From: an uncultured Collinsella sp.
GTDB taxonomy: Bacteria > Actinomycetota > Coriobacteriia > Coriobacteriales > Coriobacteriaceae
Direction: 5' to 3'
Assembly (NCBI GenBank): GCA_937896835.1
Contig: CALBOJ010000050.1
Coordinates: 23,134 to 87,133, forward strand
Length of the DNA: 64,000 nucleotides
The notes below the pieces were generated by a model that ran no database searches, was not told the origin of the DNA, and saw only the letters and a program-made list of their open reading frames with translations. The position numbers and the translations under genes are program-made. This document shows, in pieces, positions 42,896 through 51,322 of this stretch (its first letter is position 1; every line of letters begins with the position of its first letter).

Positions 42896-43456
42896 CTACA
42901 CAAGCTCGTCAGACTGCTCTTGGAGCAGCGAGGCATAACTCCAGATCGCCGAGATAAATAAACAGACAACTGCGCCGATAAACGACCCCGCATCAAAGGT
43001 AGCGCCTTGGCAAATCTCAATAACGAAGGAATGAGGCACGATGTAAAGCTCCAGTCCGCCAATGGTGAGATTGACCGATCCATAGGCACCAACAAGCGAA
43101 ACCGCGGCGTTAACAGCAAAGGCAAGCGCGAGAACACGGATAAGCCGCACATGCGTCTTGGTAAAGGGCGAGACGCCTCGCGAGATGTTACGGCTGATCC
43201 CGCACAGAACGACAAGCGAAATACCCATAACAAGCGCCATGCACAGTCCGCTTGGGATAACGATGCACCCGCCATCGAGAAGCGTCACGACACCGAAAGA
43301 ATCGACAGAAGCAACGTTTGCAACCGCATACCAGATCACGTAAACAACCAACGCGGCAAAAGCGACGAGCATCCCTGCAAAAACGGCTGCCATGCAAAAA
43401 CCGAGCTTCCTGATATTTTCGCCCGCCTTGGCCATACGCTGAACGCTGTTGGACAT
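42896..43456 (-). CDS. DUF2975 membrane protein
   Basis: The 186-residue protein has four hydrophobic segments: LGFCMAAVFAGMLVAFAALVVYVIWYAV, GLCMALVMGISLVVLCGI, VLALAFAVNAAVSLVGAYG and the last FIGAVVCLFISAIWSYASLLQEQSDELV. The C-terminal LLQEQSDELV and ISRGVSPFTKTHVRLIRVLAL match DUF2975. Function is unknown. It occurs with a YozG-type XRE regulator. The ATG at 43456 has GAGGGTGAG upstream. Confidence 0.85.
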   Translation of the reverse strand: MSNSVQRMAKAGENIRKLGFCMAAVFAGMLVAFAALVVYVIWYAVANVASVDSFGVVTLLDGGCIVIPSGLCMALVMGISLVVLCGISRNISRGVSPFTKTHVRLIRVLALAFAVNAAVSLVGAYGSVNLTIGGLELYIVPHSFVIEICQGATFDAGSFIGAVVCLFISAIWSYASLLQEQSDELV

Positions 43457-43569
43457 ACACTCACCCTCATCGACTCTATCGTTATTCGAACGGTTTATCG
43501 AACAACGATATGGATTGCATGCGGAAAGCCCCGACAGTGTGCATAGGCAATTCACTAATCAGAAGAGGT

Positions 43570-43662
43570 GAGCGTGGATTTTTGGACACGTATCGAACGA
43601 GCGTGGATAATCTCCCACTTTGAGGCCGCCACCGGGCCTAAAACGGGAGATTATCCACGCTC
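43570..43662. repeat. Palindromic element E (GAGCGTGGAT)
   Basis: GAGCGTGGATAATCTCCC (43599-43616) and GGGAGATTATCCACGCTC (43645-43662) are perfect 18-bp complements around a 28-nt loop, with AGGCC/GGGCCT extending the pairing. A third partial copy, GAGCGTGGAT, starts at 43570. It lies between the DUF2975 gene and the Hpt gene, both minus. Confidence 0.85.
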
Positions 43663-43686
43663 ATAGTCATCAAGGCTCACAGCCTC

Positions 43687-44043
43687 TTACTCGGCCACCT
43701 CGCGCAGGGCCGACATCGTAGCTGCATATTGCTGCTGCAGCGCATGCATTCCCTCGCGAGCGCCGTCAACGGAGCCGGCACCGCGCAGCGCTTCGGTCAC
43801 CACGACCGCCGGCTCGTACAGATTATCGAATCCCAGGTTCTGGCTCACGCCCTTGAGCGTGTGCGCTGCCATAAACGCACCTTCGGCGTCTCCTGCCGCC
43901 ATGGCGGCCTCCAGCTTGTCCATGCTCTCGTCATCCAAAAACTTGAGGGCAAAGCGGGCAAGCATTTCCTCGCCCATCAGCCGAGCGCACGCGTCATCAT
44001 AATTAGCGCCGATCTTCTCATACGCCTCACGCATGGAAATCAT
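43687..44043 (-). CDS. Hpt (histidine phosphotransfer) domain protein
   Basis: The 118-residue helical protein carries the Hpt motif AAHTLKGVSQNLGF with the phosphorylatable His at residue 61. It would relay phosphate between a histidine kinase and a receiver domain. AAAGGAG lies 10 bases before the ATG. The HD-GYP response regulator gene ends 23 bases upstream on the same strand, making its receiver domain the obvious partner. No intact kinase gene is nearby. Confidence 0.92.
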   Translation of the reverse strand: MISMREAYEKIGANYDDACARLMGEEMLARFALKFLDDESMDKLEAAMAAGDAEGAFMAAHTLKGVSQNLGFDNLYEPAVVVTEALRGAGSVDGAREGMHALQQQYAATMSALREVAE

Positions 44044-44066
44044 GGATTAAAACTCCTTTGGTCAAA

Positions 44067-45947
44067 CTAAATCGTGGGAAACGCGACGACGTCAGCGGGG
44101 CGTGCCAACGTCTCGGCAATTTGGTCTTGCACCTCGAGCAGACAATCGAGCAGCAGCGGGTTAAAGGTGCCGCACTTACCGTCCAGGATCATCTGAATTG
44201 CCTCCTTGTGCGGGATAGCGTCCTTGTACACGCGCACGCTCGTCAGAGCATCGTACACGTCGGCCACCGAAACCACCTGTGCGGCAATGGGAATTTCGTC
44301 GCCCTTAAGGCCATCGGGATAACCCTTGCCGTCCCAGCGCTCGTGATGCCAACGCGCAATCTGGTACGCATATTCCATAAGCGCATTGCCGGCGTGATGG
44401 CTACCCAGCTCAAGCAGCATGTCGGCGCCGATTGTGGTATGCGTCTTCATAATCTCGAACTCCTCGGGCGTAAGGCGCCCGGGTTTGTTGAGAATCGCAT
44501 CGTCAATCGACATCTTGCCGATATCGTGCAGCGCCGAAGCCAGGGCAATCGTGGAGCGCTCCTCATTGTCAAGGGAAATGGTGTCGCTACGCTGGACCAG
44601 ACAGCCAAGCAGCAGCTCGGTCAGCTTTTCGATGTTCGTAACGTGCCTGCCGCTCTCGCCGTTGCGAAGCTCCATGACGCCAGCCATGATGTCGATGAGC
44701 ATGCGACTGTTCTTGACACGCTCGTTGTACTGCTGGGACAGCAGGCTCGTCAGGCGGCGCTGTTTGGCGTATAGGCGGATGGTGTTGCTTACACGGCGGC
44801 GCACGACACGGGAGTCAAACGGGCGGTTGATATAGTCCGAGGCGCCTAGCTCGTACGCGCGCAGAACCATATCATCGGAGTCTTCGCTCGAAATCATGAT
44901 GACAGGCAGATTGTCACCAACCGATCGGCGCGACAGACCGGCCAGCACCTCAAAGCCGCTTATGCCCGGCATGACAATGTCCAGCAGCACGAGCGACAAC
45001 TCATCGCCATAGCGGTCGACAATGTCGAGCGCCGCACGACCGTTATCGGCCTCGAGGATGCAATATTCGTCCTTGAGCATCTCGCTGAGAATGACTCGGT
45101 TCATCTCGGAGTCATCGACAATAAGCACCAAAGGCCTTTCGCTTTGGAAGGCCTCGATGGAATCGGCATCGGTCACGACCGTACCGGCTTTTGCCTTAGC
45201 GCGGCTCAGTAACTGGACAGCGCGGCCAACGCCCTCATCGACCGTCTCGCCATGAATGCGAACGCCACCAACACATGCCGTCAAGCTCACGTACTCATGG
45301 CCCGGAATAATCGTGGAACGAACGGCATCGGACACCTGATGCAGGCGACGGGTGAAGTCATCGGAGGGAATATTGGGCATGACAACCACAAACTTGTCGC
45401 AGCCATAGCGCACAAGCTCGTCAGTCGAACGGATTCCGCTGCGCATGGCTGTCGCCACAGCACCGAGCGCAAGGTCGCCGGCATGACGGCCACACGTATC
45501 GTTGAAGACCCTAAAATCATCAAGGTCGATCATCGCAACGCCGGCATTCATGCGGGCGCTTCGGAGCTTTTCCTCGTAATACCGGCGATTATGCACGCTC
45601 GTCAGCACGTCGGTGTAGACAAGGTCCTCTTCTGCAGCCTCTTGCCCATCGATCGGACGCACCATCAGCAGGACATGAGGCTTGCCCTCGACCTTCAGAG
45701 GGCGCAGATGGGCACGGTACTCAACGCCATCATTGAGCAGTTGCTCCGACACCTCATCGGAGTCTGCCAAAGCCTCAAGACTTGACTGACGCAGACAAGG
45801 ACACCGATCACCGGCGAGCAGGCAGTTAGGCTCACTCTTAATCTGATCGGCCGACAGCAAACGCACCACGGGGTAGGTCTTCGCGACACGGGCGACCTCG
45901 GCGGCAGCCTCCTCGTCGGTTAGATTGACCTCGTGATTATTGAGCAT
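44067..45947 (-). CDS. GGDEF(degenerate)-receiver-HD-GYP regulator
   Basis: The 626-residue protein has a novel-looking N-terminus (1-105), a GGDEF-like domain at ~110-265, a receiver domain at ~270-390 (LVLIVDDSEMNR, LVLLDIVMPGISGFEVL with the phospho-Asp) and an HD-GYP domain at ~430-615. The GGDEF active site reads RYGCDKFVVVMP, so cyclase activity is probably lost. The HD-GYP site is canonical (HDIGK at ~472, HHERWDGKGYPDGLKGDEIP at ~532), consistent with cyclic di-GMP hydrolysis. The ATG at 45947 has AAAGGG upstream. An Hpt gene follows, so a phosphorelay controlling c-di-GMP turnover is likely. Confidence 0.9.
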   Translation of the reverse strand: MLNNHEVNLTDEEAAAEVARVAKTYPVVRLLSADQIKSEPNCLLAGDRCPCLRQSSLEALADSDEVSEQLLNDGVEYRAHLRPLKVEGKPHVLLMVRPIDGQEAAEEDLVYTDVLTSVHNRRYYEEKLRSARMNAGVAMIDLDDFRVFNDTCGRHAGDLALGAVATAMRSGIRSTDELVRYGCDKFVVVMPNIPSDDFTRRLHQVSDAVRSTIIPGHEYVSLTACVGGVRIHGETVDEGVGRAVQLLSRAKAKAGTVVTDADSIEAFQSERPLVLIVDDSEMNRVILSEMLKDEYCILEADNGRAALDIVDRYGDELSLVLLDIVMPGISGFEVLAGLSRRSVGDNLPVIMISSEDSDDMVLRAYELGASDYINRPFDSRVVRRRVSNTIRLYAKQRRLTSLLSQQYNERVKNSRMLIDIMAGVMELRNGESGRHVTNIEKLTELLLGCLVQRSDTISLDNEERSTIALASALHDIGKMSIDDAILNKPGRLTPEEFEIMKTHTTIGADMLLELGSHHAGNALMEYAYQIARWHHERWDGKGYPDGLKGDEIPIAAQVVSVADVYDALTSVRVYKDAIPHKEAIQMILDGKCGTFNPLLLDCLLEVQDQIAETLARPADVVAFPTI

Positions 45948-46158
45948 ATGGGGCCCTTTCGATAGTTTCGCATGGTAGCGGTGGGTTCCAAATGTTACAA
46001 GGGTAACACCTTGCCGATGCAGGTAAGCACGTGAATGCTGCCACATTCTTATGAGTTGGCAGACGGCGCGATTGAAGCCGCAGACGCGAGGTTTTGAGCA
46101 CGTTTGTTAATACGGCCGAAACGTTTGCGGATGAAGCCTGCTTTGGCTATTGCGGATG

Positions 46159-46956
46159 CTAGAGCCCCAGGATGCCACGGACAGCCCGGGCAGCCGCTGC
46201 CGGGCGATCGCGCAGACCGTTATGCGCGCCCGGGATCGTCACGAGAGGGCAATCGAGATATTCGGCAGCCGCTCGCGTGCCAGCCTCGCGGGGCGTGCCA
46301 ATCGAGAGCTCGCCTAGGAGCACGGCGGCCACCGTTTTCGACGCGCGAACGCTATCCCAATCGGGAACGCAGGTCATAGTAATCCCGTATTCGTTTGCCA
46401 TGAAACTGCGGCCGTTGCGCAGGGCATGCTTGGCTTCTGCCTCGGTCGTTCCAGGAGCCTCGGGGTCCAAGTCGCCGAGGGCTCCCAAGAAAAGCCGGAG
46501 CGCCCTTGAAACCTTTCCAGCCGCAATCATATCGAGCAAAACCGGAGCTGCGCCCATGCCGACGCCTTCGGCCGACACAGCCGGCTCATGCAGAATCGCA
46601 CGGGCGACGAGATGGGGTTCAGTGCGAAGAAGCTCCAGCGCCACCAACGTACCGGCGCTGTGCGCAAGCACATTTGTCGGAGCGCCAACGTGTTCGATCA
46701 CGGCCTGCAGGTCGGCGGCCTGAGCGGCAAGATCATAGCTGCCGTCTGCCGCTTCGCTGCTGCCACCACAGCCGCGGCGGTCGTAGGCAATGACGCGGTA
46801 GTCACAGGCGAGCTCGCGGGCGATACCGTCAAAAAAGACGCCGTCAACACAAGCGCCGTGCACGCACACCAAGGCAGGAGTATCAGGCGACACATCCGGG
46901 CCGGCATATTCGCGACAGGCAATCGTGGTGCCCGCATTCTCGACCGTAAAATCCAT
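46159..46956 (-). CDS. Alpha/beta hydrolase
   Basis: The 265-residue protein is an alpha/beta-hydrolase fold enzyme: ALVCVHGACVDGVFFDGIARELACDYRVIAYDRRGCGGS with the oxyanion HG, the nucleophile elbow VLAHSAGTLVAL (Ser) and the late catalytic His in TIPGAHNGLRDRP. The substrate (ester, peptide or lactone) cannot be read from sequence. No strong ribosome site was noted for the ATG at 46956. It is divergent from the radical SAM gene across 225 bases. Confidence 0.87.
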   Translation of the reverse strand: MDFTVENAGTTIACREYAGPDVSPDTPALVCVHGACVDGVFFDGIARELACDYRVIAYDRRGCGGSSEAADGSYDLAAQAADLQAVIEHVGAPTNVLAHSAGTLVALELLRTEPHLVARAILHEPAVSAEGVGMGAAPVLLDMIAAGKVSRALRLFLGALGDLDPEAPGTTEAEAKHALRNGRSFMANEYGITMTCVPDWDSVRASKTVAAVLLGELSIGTPREAGTRAAAEYLDCPLVTIPGAHNGLRDRPAAAARAVRGILGL

Positions 46957-47181
46957 GTTGTGCCCCCATCATCAATGCTCATCCAGTTGCACGTCAGCAC
47001 GGTTGGATGGACCCGCATTGCTTTACGCCTTGTTAACAGATTAACTGTACCCGACCCGAGGCTTTTCATGGCACGGCATCATGAGCGACGTGAAAAAACG
47101 AAACTTGTAAAGCAAGAGCCCACACCTTGCTTTGGAGCCGATGCTATGCTTAGGCACAATTGTCTTGAGGAGCATATGCCT

Positions 47182-47958
47182 ATGTCTACGTTTTTGAATG
47201 CCAGCCCCATCTTTGGGCCCGTTCGCAGCCGTCGCCTTGGTCTCTCGCTCGGCGTCAACATGATGCCGGCCAGCGGCAAAATCTGCACGTTCGACTGCAT
47301 CTACTGCGAGAACGGCCTCAACGCCGAGCGCCCCTGCCATGAGCCGTATAACACGGCTGCCGTGGTACTCGAAGCGCTCGAGGCAAAGCTGCGCGAGATG
47401 GCAGCCGAGGGCGAGCCCCCCGATGTAATCACCTTCGCAGGCAACGGCGAGCCCACCGCCGCACCGGAGTTTCCACAGGCCATCGCCGGCGCCGTCGCGC
47501 TGCGCGATCAGCTAGCCCCCAACACCAAGATTGCCGTGCTTTCCAACGGCACGCGCGCCGACCAGCCCGCTGTGCACGATGCGCTCATGATGGTCGACGA
47601 CAACATTCTTAAGCTCGATACCGTCGACCCGGCGTTTATCCAGCTGCTCGACCAGCCCGTTGGCCCCTATGACGTCGAGCACCAGATCGAGACGTTCGCA
47701 GGCTTTAACGGTCATGTCATTATCCAGACGATGTTTTTGAGCGGTGAGTACCGGGGCAAGTCTCTCGATAACACCGGCGAGGAGTACGTTGCCCCCTGGC
47801 TCGCGGCGCTTGAGCGCATTCGTCCGCAGGAGGCGACCATCTACACGGTCGCGCGCGAGACACCAGTCGCCGGCCTTGCCAAAGCAGCGCCCGAGGTGCT
47901 CGACGCCATTGCCGCGCGCGTGCGCGCCCTCGGTATTCCCTGCCAGGTGAGCTACTAG
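47182..47958 (+). CDS. Radical SAM protein, COG0731 (Tyw1-like Fe-S oxidoreductase)
   Basis: The 258-residue protein begins SPIFGPVRSRRLGLSLGVNMMP and carries the radical-SAM cluster motif CTFDCIYC (CxxxCxxC), followed by VITFAGNGEPTAAPEFP and the SAM-binding strands. It fits COG0731, related to the wyosine synthesis enzymes of archaea but of unknown role in bacteria. Start: ATG at 47182 with GAGGAG 9 bases before it; an in-frame ATG at 47176 is possible. It stands alone. Confidence 0.88.
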   Translation: MSTFLNASPIFGPVRSRRLGLSLGVNMMPASGKICTFDCIYCENGLNAERPCHEPYNTAAVVLEALEAKLREMAAEGEPPDVITFAGNGEPTAAPEFPQAIAGAVALRDQLAPNTKIAVLSNGTRADQPAVHDALMMVDDNILKLDTVDPAFIQLLDQPVGPYDVEHQIETFAGFNGHVIIQTMFLSGEYRGKSLDNTGEEYVAPWLAALERIRPQEATIYTVARETPVAGLAKAAPEVLDAIAARVRALGIPCQVSY

Positions 47959-48050
47959 CGCGGCCGCCCGCCAGCAGCTAAATTAGCCCCATCCCAAATG
48001 AGCTGGTCTGCGGGTGGGCTATACTAGCTGCGGATGAAAGGAAGTTAGCC

Positions 48051-48938
48051 ATGTATGACAAAGGACCCGTGCCCGGCCGCAACGACGCTTGCTGGTGCGG
48101 CAGCGGCAAGAAATACAAGAAATGCCATAGCGCCTTTGATGAGCGCCTCGAGCGCTTGTGGGAAGAAGGCTGGGAGGTTCTGCCTCGCACGCTCTACAAG
48201 ACTCCCGCCGATATCGAGGGCATCAAGCGCTCGGCAGCCATCAACGTGGGCGTGCTCGATTATGTGGGTGAGCATATCGCCGCAGGCATGACCACCAACC
48301 AGATCGACCAGATGATCTACGACTACACCGTCGAGCACGGTGGCACGCCGGCCGACCTCAACTACGAGGGCTACCCCAAGAGCGTGTGCACCTCGATCAA
48401 TGATGTGGTCTGCCACGGCATTCCCTGCGATACGGACGTGCTGCACGAGGGCGACATCATCAACGTGGACTGTTCCACGATCCTAGACGGCTACTTTAGC
48501 GACTCGAGCCGCATGTTCTGCATCGGCGAGGTCTCGGCCGAGCGCCAGCGCCTGGTCGATGTCACCCGCGCCAGCGTGGAAGCGGGTCTGGCGGCCGTCA
48601 AGCCATGGCTGCCACTGTCCGTTATGGCCGAGGCCGTGCAAAAGACCGTCGAGGACGCCGGTTTTAGCGTGGTGCGCGAGTACGGCGGACACGGCATCGG
48701 TAAGGAGTTCCACGAAGACCCATTTGTGGGCTTTACCACCGAGGCGCCCGATGTGGATACCATCATGGCCCCGGGCATGGTCTTTACCATCGAGCCTATG
48801 GTCAATGCCGGAGCGCCCGACATCAAGATTAGCAAGGGCGACGGCTGGTGCGTGCGCACCAAGGACGGCAGCGATTCGGCCCAGTGCGAGGTACAGCTCG
48901 TGGTGACCGAGGACGGCTACGAACTGCTCAGCTGGTAG
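48051..48938 (+). CDS. map: Type I methionine aminopeptidase with SEC-C zinc motif
   Basis: The enzyme removes the initiator methionine from new proteins. The 295-residue product has an N-terminal SEC-C zinc finger (GRNDACWCGSGKKYKKCH), a short linker and the M24A catalytic domain: NDVVCHGIP, INVDCSTILDGYFSDSSRMF (metal Asp residues), YGGHGIGKEFHEDPFVGF (His) and MVFTIEPMV (Glu). SEC-C lets the enzyme interact with the ribosome, as known for this type. GGAAG lies 7 bases before the ATG. Terminator at 48948. Confidence 0.95.
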   Translation: MYDKGPVPGRNDACWCGSGKKYKKCHSAFDERLERLWEEGWEVLPRTLYKTPADIEGIKRSAAINVGVLDYVGEHIAAGMTTNQIDQMIYDYTVEHGGTPADLNYEGYPKSVCTSINDVVCHGIPCDTDVLHEGDIINVDCSTILDGYFSDSSRMFCIGEVSAERQRLVDVTRASVEAGLAAVKPWLPLSVMAEAVQKTVEDAGFSVVREYGGHGIGKEFHEDPFVGFTTEAPDVDTIMAPGMVFTIEPMVNAGAPDIKISKGDGWCVRTKDGSDSAQCEVQLVVTEDGYELLSW

Positions 48939-48947
48939 CCGTGGATG

Positions 48948-48998
48948 CGCCGGGCTACGCGATGGATATGTTAACCATCACGAAGCCCGGCGTTTTTT
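48948..48998 (+). terminator. Rho-independent terminator of map
   Basis: CGCCGGGCT pairs with AGCCCGGCG, CGATGG with CCATCACG inside, followed by TTTTTT. Confidence 0.9.
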
Positions 48999-49010
48999 AG
49001 CGTTTTACCT

Positions 49011-49052
49011 GGTAAAACCTGCCAAAATAAACCTGTCCCTTTTTGGCAGGTC
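49011..49052 (-). repeat. REP-like hairpin, copy R3
   Basis: AAAACCTGCCAAAA, loop TAAACCTGTCCCT, TTTTGGCAGGT. Its gene-proximal arm lies 18 bases before the GTG start of the 2-hydroxyacid dehydrogenase, next to the ribosome site. Confidence 0.85.
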
Positions 49053-49070
49053 GAGCGGAGAGGACTGTTT

Positions 49071-50006
49071 GTGAACATCCTGGTTTTGCTGCCCGTCAAT
49101 GACCGCCATCGCGCAATTCTTGAGTCGAGCGCTCCGGGCGAGGACTTTATCTACACGAGCGCCGACGCCATCACGCGCGAGCAGGTCGCCGACGCCGACG
49201 TGATCTTGGGCAACATCGACTCTGACATGCTCACGGCATGCGAGCATCTCCAGCTGCTGCAATTGCAGACCGCCGGCTATGACGACTACCTTGCCGCCGG
49301 CACCGTGCCGGCCGACGCCAAACTGTCTTGCTCGGTGGGCGCCTACGGTCAGGCTGTGAGCGAGCACATGTTTGCCATGGTCCTTTCCATGATGAAGCGC
49401 CTGCCCGGCTATCACGACTTGCAGCGCGAGCATCGCTGGGAGGATTTGGGGCCGGTCACCTCGCTCAAAAACGCCAATGTGCTGGTGCTGGGCGCGGGCG
49501 ATGTCGGTGGCCACTTCGCCACGCTCTGCCGCAGCATGGGCGCGCACGTCCGCGGCATCAAGCGCCATCCGCTCGTCTACCCCATTGTGTTTGAGGACAT
49601 GGACGGCATGGATGCCCTGCCCGAGCGCCTGGCCGAGGCTGACATCGTTGCATCCTTTATGCCGAGCACACCCGAGACCCGCGGCCTGGCGAACGCCGAG
49701 TTCTTCGCCGCGATGAAACCGGGTGCCTTCTTTGCCAACGGCGGCCGCGGCGATCTTGTGGTCGCCGACGACTTGGTTGCCGCTCTGGAATCGGGACATC
49801 TCGCCGGCGCCGCGGTCGACGTCACCGACCCCGAGCCGCTGCCTGAGACAAGCCCCCTGTGGGATGCGCCCAACATGCTCATCACGCCGCACGTCTCGGG
49901 CTGGTTCCACCTAGCCGCCACGCTCAACAACGTCGTCGACATCGCCGCGGAGAACCTGCGTCATCTGCAAGCCGGCGAGACCCTGCGCTGCTGGATCGAA
50001 CATTAG
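49071..50006 (+). CDS. D-isomer-specific 2-hydroxyacid dehydrogenase family protein
   Basis: The 311-residue NAD-dependent oxidoreductase has the Rossmann motif NVLVLGAGDVGGHFATLCRSMGAHVRGI, the strand LAEADIVASFMPSTPETRGL, the catalytic-Arg loop FANGGRGDLVVADDLVAALESGHLAGAAVDVTDPEPLP and HVSGWFHLAATLNN at the catalytic His region. The catalytic N-terminal domain is shorter than usual. The start is GTG with GGAGAGGA upstream. Its REP-like neighbour R3 lies directly upstream, so the transcript may start within or after it. Confidence 0.88.
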   Translation: MNILVLLPVNDRHRAILESSAPGEDFIYTSADAITREQVADADVILGNIDSDMLTACEHLQLLQLQTAGYDDYLAAGTVPADAKLSCSVGAYGQAVSEHMFAMVLSMMKRLPGYHDLQREHRWEDLGPVTSLKNANVLVLGAGDVGGHFATLCRSMGAHVRGIKRHPLVYPIVFEDMDGMDALPERLAEADIVASFMPSTPETRGLANAEFFAAMKPGAFFANGGRGDLVVADDLVAALESGHLAGAAVDVTDPEPLPETSPLWDAPNMLITPHVSGWFHLAATLNNVVDIAAENLRHLQAGETLRCWIEH

Positions 50007-50011
50007 GGTTC

Positions 50012-50118
50012 CGCCGTTCTAACGAACGGCGGACCGGCCGACGCTGCGCGCCGCCCAGGGCGACAATTTGTCATTCAAAAGGCAAGGCATGACCAGAAGG
50101 TCTATGCCTTGCCTTTTT
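50012..50118 (+). terminator. Hairpin and strong terminator after the dehydrogenase
   Basis: TCCGCCGTTC pairs with GAACGGCGGA around TAAC (50012-50035). A second stem AAGGCAAGGCAT/ATGCCTTGCCTT with an internal GACC/GGTC (50078-50118) is followed by TTTTT. Confidence 0.85.
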
Positions 50119-50238
50119 CATGCCAACTTGTTCGCCCTGGACACCGCTCGCTGACGTTTGCTCAACCTGCGGCGCTTTGCTGGCGCGGCCCTACCTGTGG
50201 ACTCTCGCTGACCATTATTCGACCAGAGGGGTCTAGCG

Positions 50239-50733
50239 CTATTTAAGCGTTGTTAGATAGTTTCTTGCGTTTTCGACGTTCATTGCTGCGACGGGAGCAT
50301 GCGAACAGAGCTTGACATCGTTGGTGACCAGTAAATCTGCTTGAGCGCGTATCGCTGCCGCAATGATTAAATCGTCTTCGTAATCGCTATGGAGCTCACG
50401 CTGTCTGCTCGCCATCCAGATGTCGCTCAGGTCACAGGGCACTGGCGTGGCAAGCTGCGACAGCACGCTAAGACAATCCCATGCAAGCGAAGTCGCTACC
50501 GTAGCGGCATACTGGGAAAGCGAACCGTGCTCTCGCCGATACCATGCCTTATGTTCACTTGAAATCAAATAGAACAGGTCTTTGGACGATGTCGCCGCGT
50601 ACAGCAAATCAACCTGTGCCGTGCATGCATCGCGTAAAAACTCAATCGCCACCGAACGACCACGTCGTGAGGGAATGAAGTAATCGAGCCACACGTTGGT
50701 GTCAACCAAGATGCGCTTTGGAGTCTCACTCAT
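50239..50733 (-). CDS. PIN domain ribonuclease toxin (VapC-like)
   Basis: The 164-residue protein has the PIN acidic residues: ILVDTNVWLDYF (first Asp), SDYEDDLIIAAAIRAQADLLVTND (later Asp residues). PIN toxins cleave RNA. The ATG at 50733 overlaps the last 8 bases of the antitoxin gene, a typical toxin-antitoxin layout. AT content is higher than average. Confidence 0.85.
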   Translation of the reverse strand: MSETPKRILVDTNVWLDYFIPSRRGRSVAIEFLRDACTAQVDLLYAATSSKDLFYLISSEHKAWYRREHGSLSQYAATVATSLAWDCLSVLSQLATPVPCDLSDIWMASRQRELHSDYEDDLIIAAAIRAQADLLVTNDVKLCSHAPVAAMNVENARNYLTTLK

Positions 50734-51106
50734 AGAGCCAGCTCATCTCCTCGCCATAGCGATCCGCATAGGCATTCCGTTTGAGCTCTTCGTCGTCCGA
50801 TGGCTGAGCCTTGACCATATCGATTCCCGACTCACAGCAAGCGGCAGCGAACAGCTTCGACCCCTGATCCATAAGCTCGAGCTTACGTTTGGCGGCCTTT
50901 TCGCGCTCGCGCTGTTCCGCCCGGGCACGACTGGGCAGCAGGATATCCTCGAGCGCACCGGGGCGATCGGCCAGCGACGCTGCAAGCTGCCAGAGCGCTC
51001 GCACCGCTTGGCTCGGCGTCATACCGGCCTTGGAGAGAGCAGCGTCGCCGCTCCTTTTAAGATCGGCATCGAGACGCACGTTGATCTGAGCGGCCGTTGT
51101 AGTCAT
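50726..51106 (-). CDS. RelB/DinJ-type antitoxin
   Basis: The 126-residue protein has an N-terminal ribbon-helix-helix of the RelB/DinJ type (AQINVRLDADLKRSGDAALSKAGMTPSQAVRALWQLAASLADRPG), then a charged helical C-terminus that would bind the toxin. It precedes and overlaps the PIN-domain gene. GTAAGGAGG lies 6 bases before the ATG. In the upstream 60 bases AGCAT occurs three times (AAAGCATG, ATAGCATT, GAAGCATA), which may be its operator. Confidence 0.82.
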   Translation of the reverse strand: MTTTAAQINVRLDADLKRSGDAALSKAGMTPSQAVRALWQLAASLADRPGALEDILLPSRARAEQREREKAAKRKLELMDQGSKLFAAACCESGIDMVKAQPSDDEELKRNAYADRYGEEMSWLYE

Positions 51107-51204
51107 GATCCCTCCTTACCACTCCAAAATCATCATAAAACACTATGTTAAATACGTAAAGCATGTATAGCATTTTGAAGCATAGCCGTATCCTGCGCAC
51201 CAAA

Positions 51205-51235
51205 AGCCGCCGAGGCGCACTGCACCTCGGCGGCT
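51205..51235 (-). terminator. Rho-independent terminator downstream of the M18 gene
   Basis: AGCCGCCGAGG pairs perfectly with CCTCGGCGGCT. On the minus strand it runs into CTTTTGG, ~85 bases after the aminopeptidase stop and beyond repeat R4. Confidence 0.7.
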
Positions 51236-51278
51236 ACGCATCACCGATGTAGTTCGGTTTTACCCTTTGCATTTGCCC

Positions 51279-51322
51279 AGATAAAACCTGCCAAAATTAA
51301 CATCCCTTTTTGGTAGGTTTTA
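51279..51322 (-). repeat. REP-like hairpin, copy R4
   Basis: AGATAAAACCTGCCAAAA, loop TTAACATCCCT, TTTTGGTAGGTTTTA. The final TTA is the stop codon (TAA) of the M18 aminopeptidase read on the minus strand. Confidence 0.8.
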
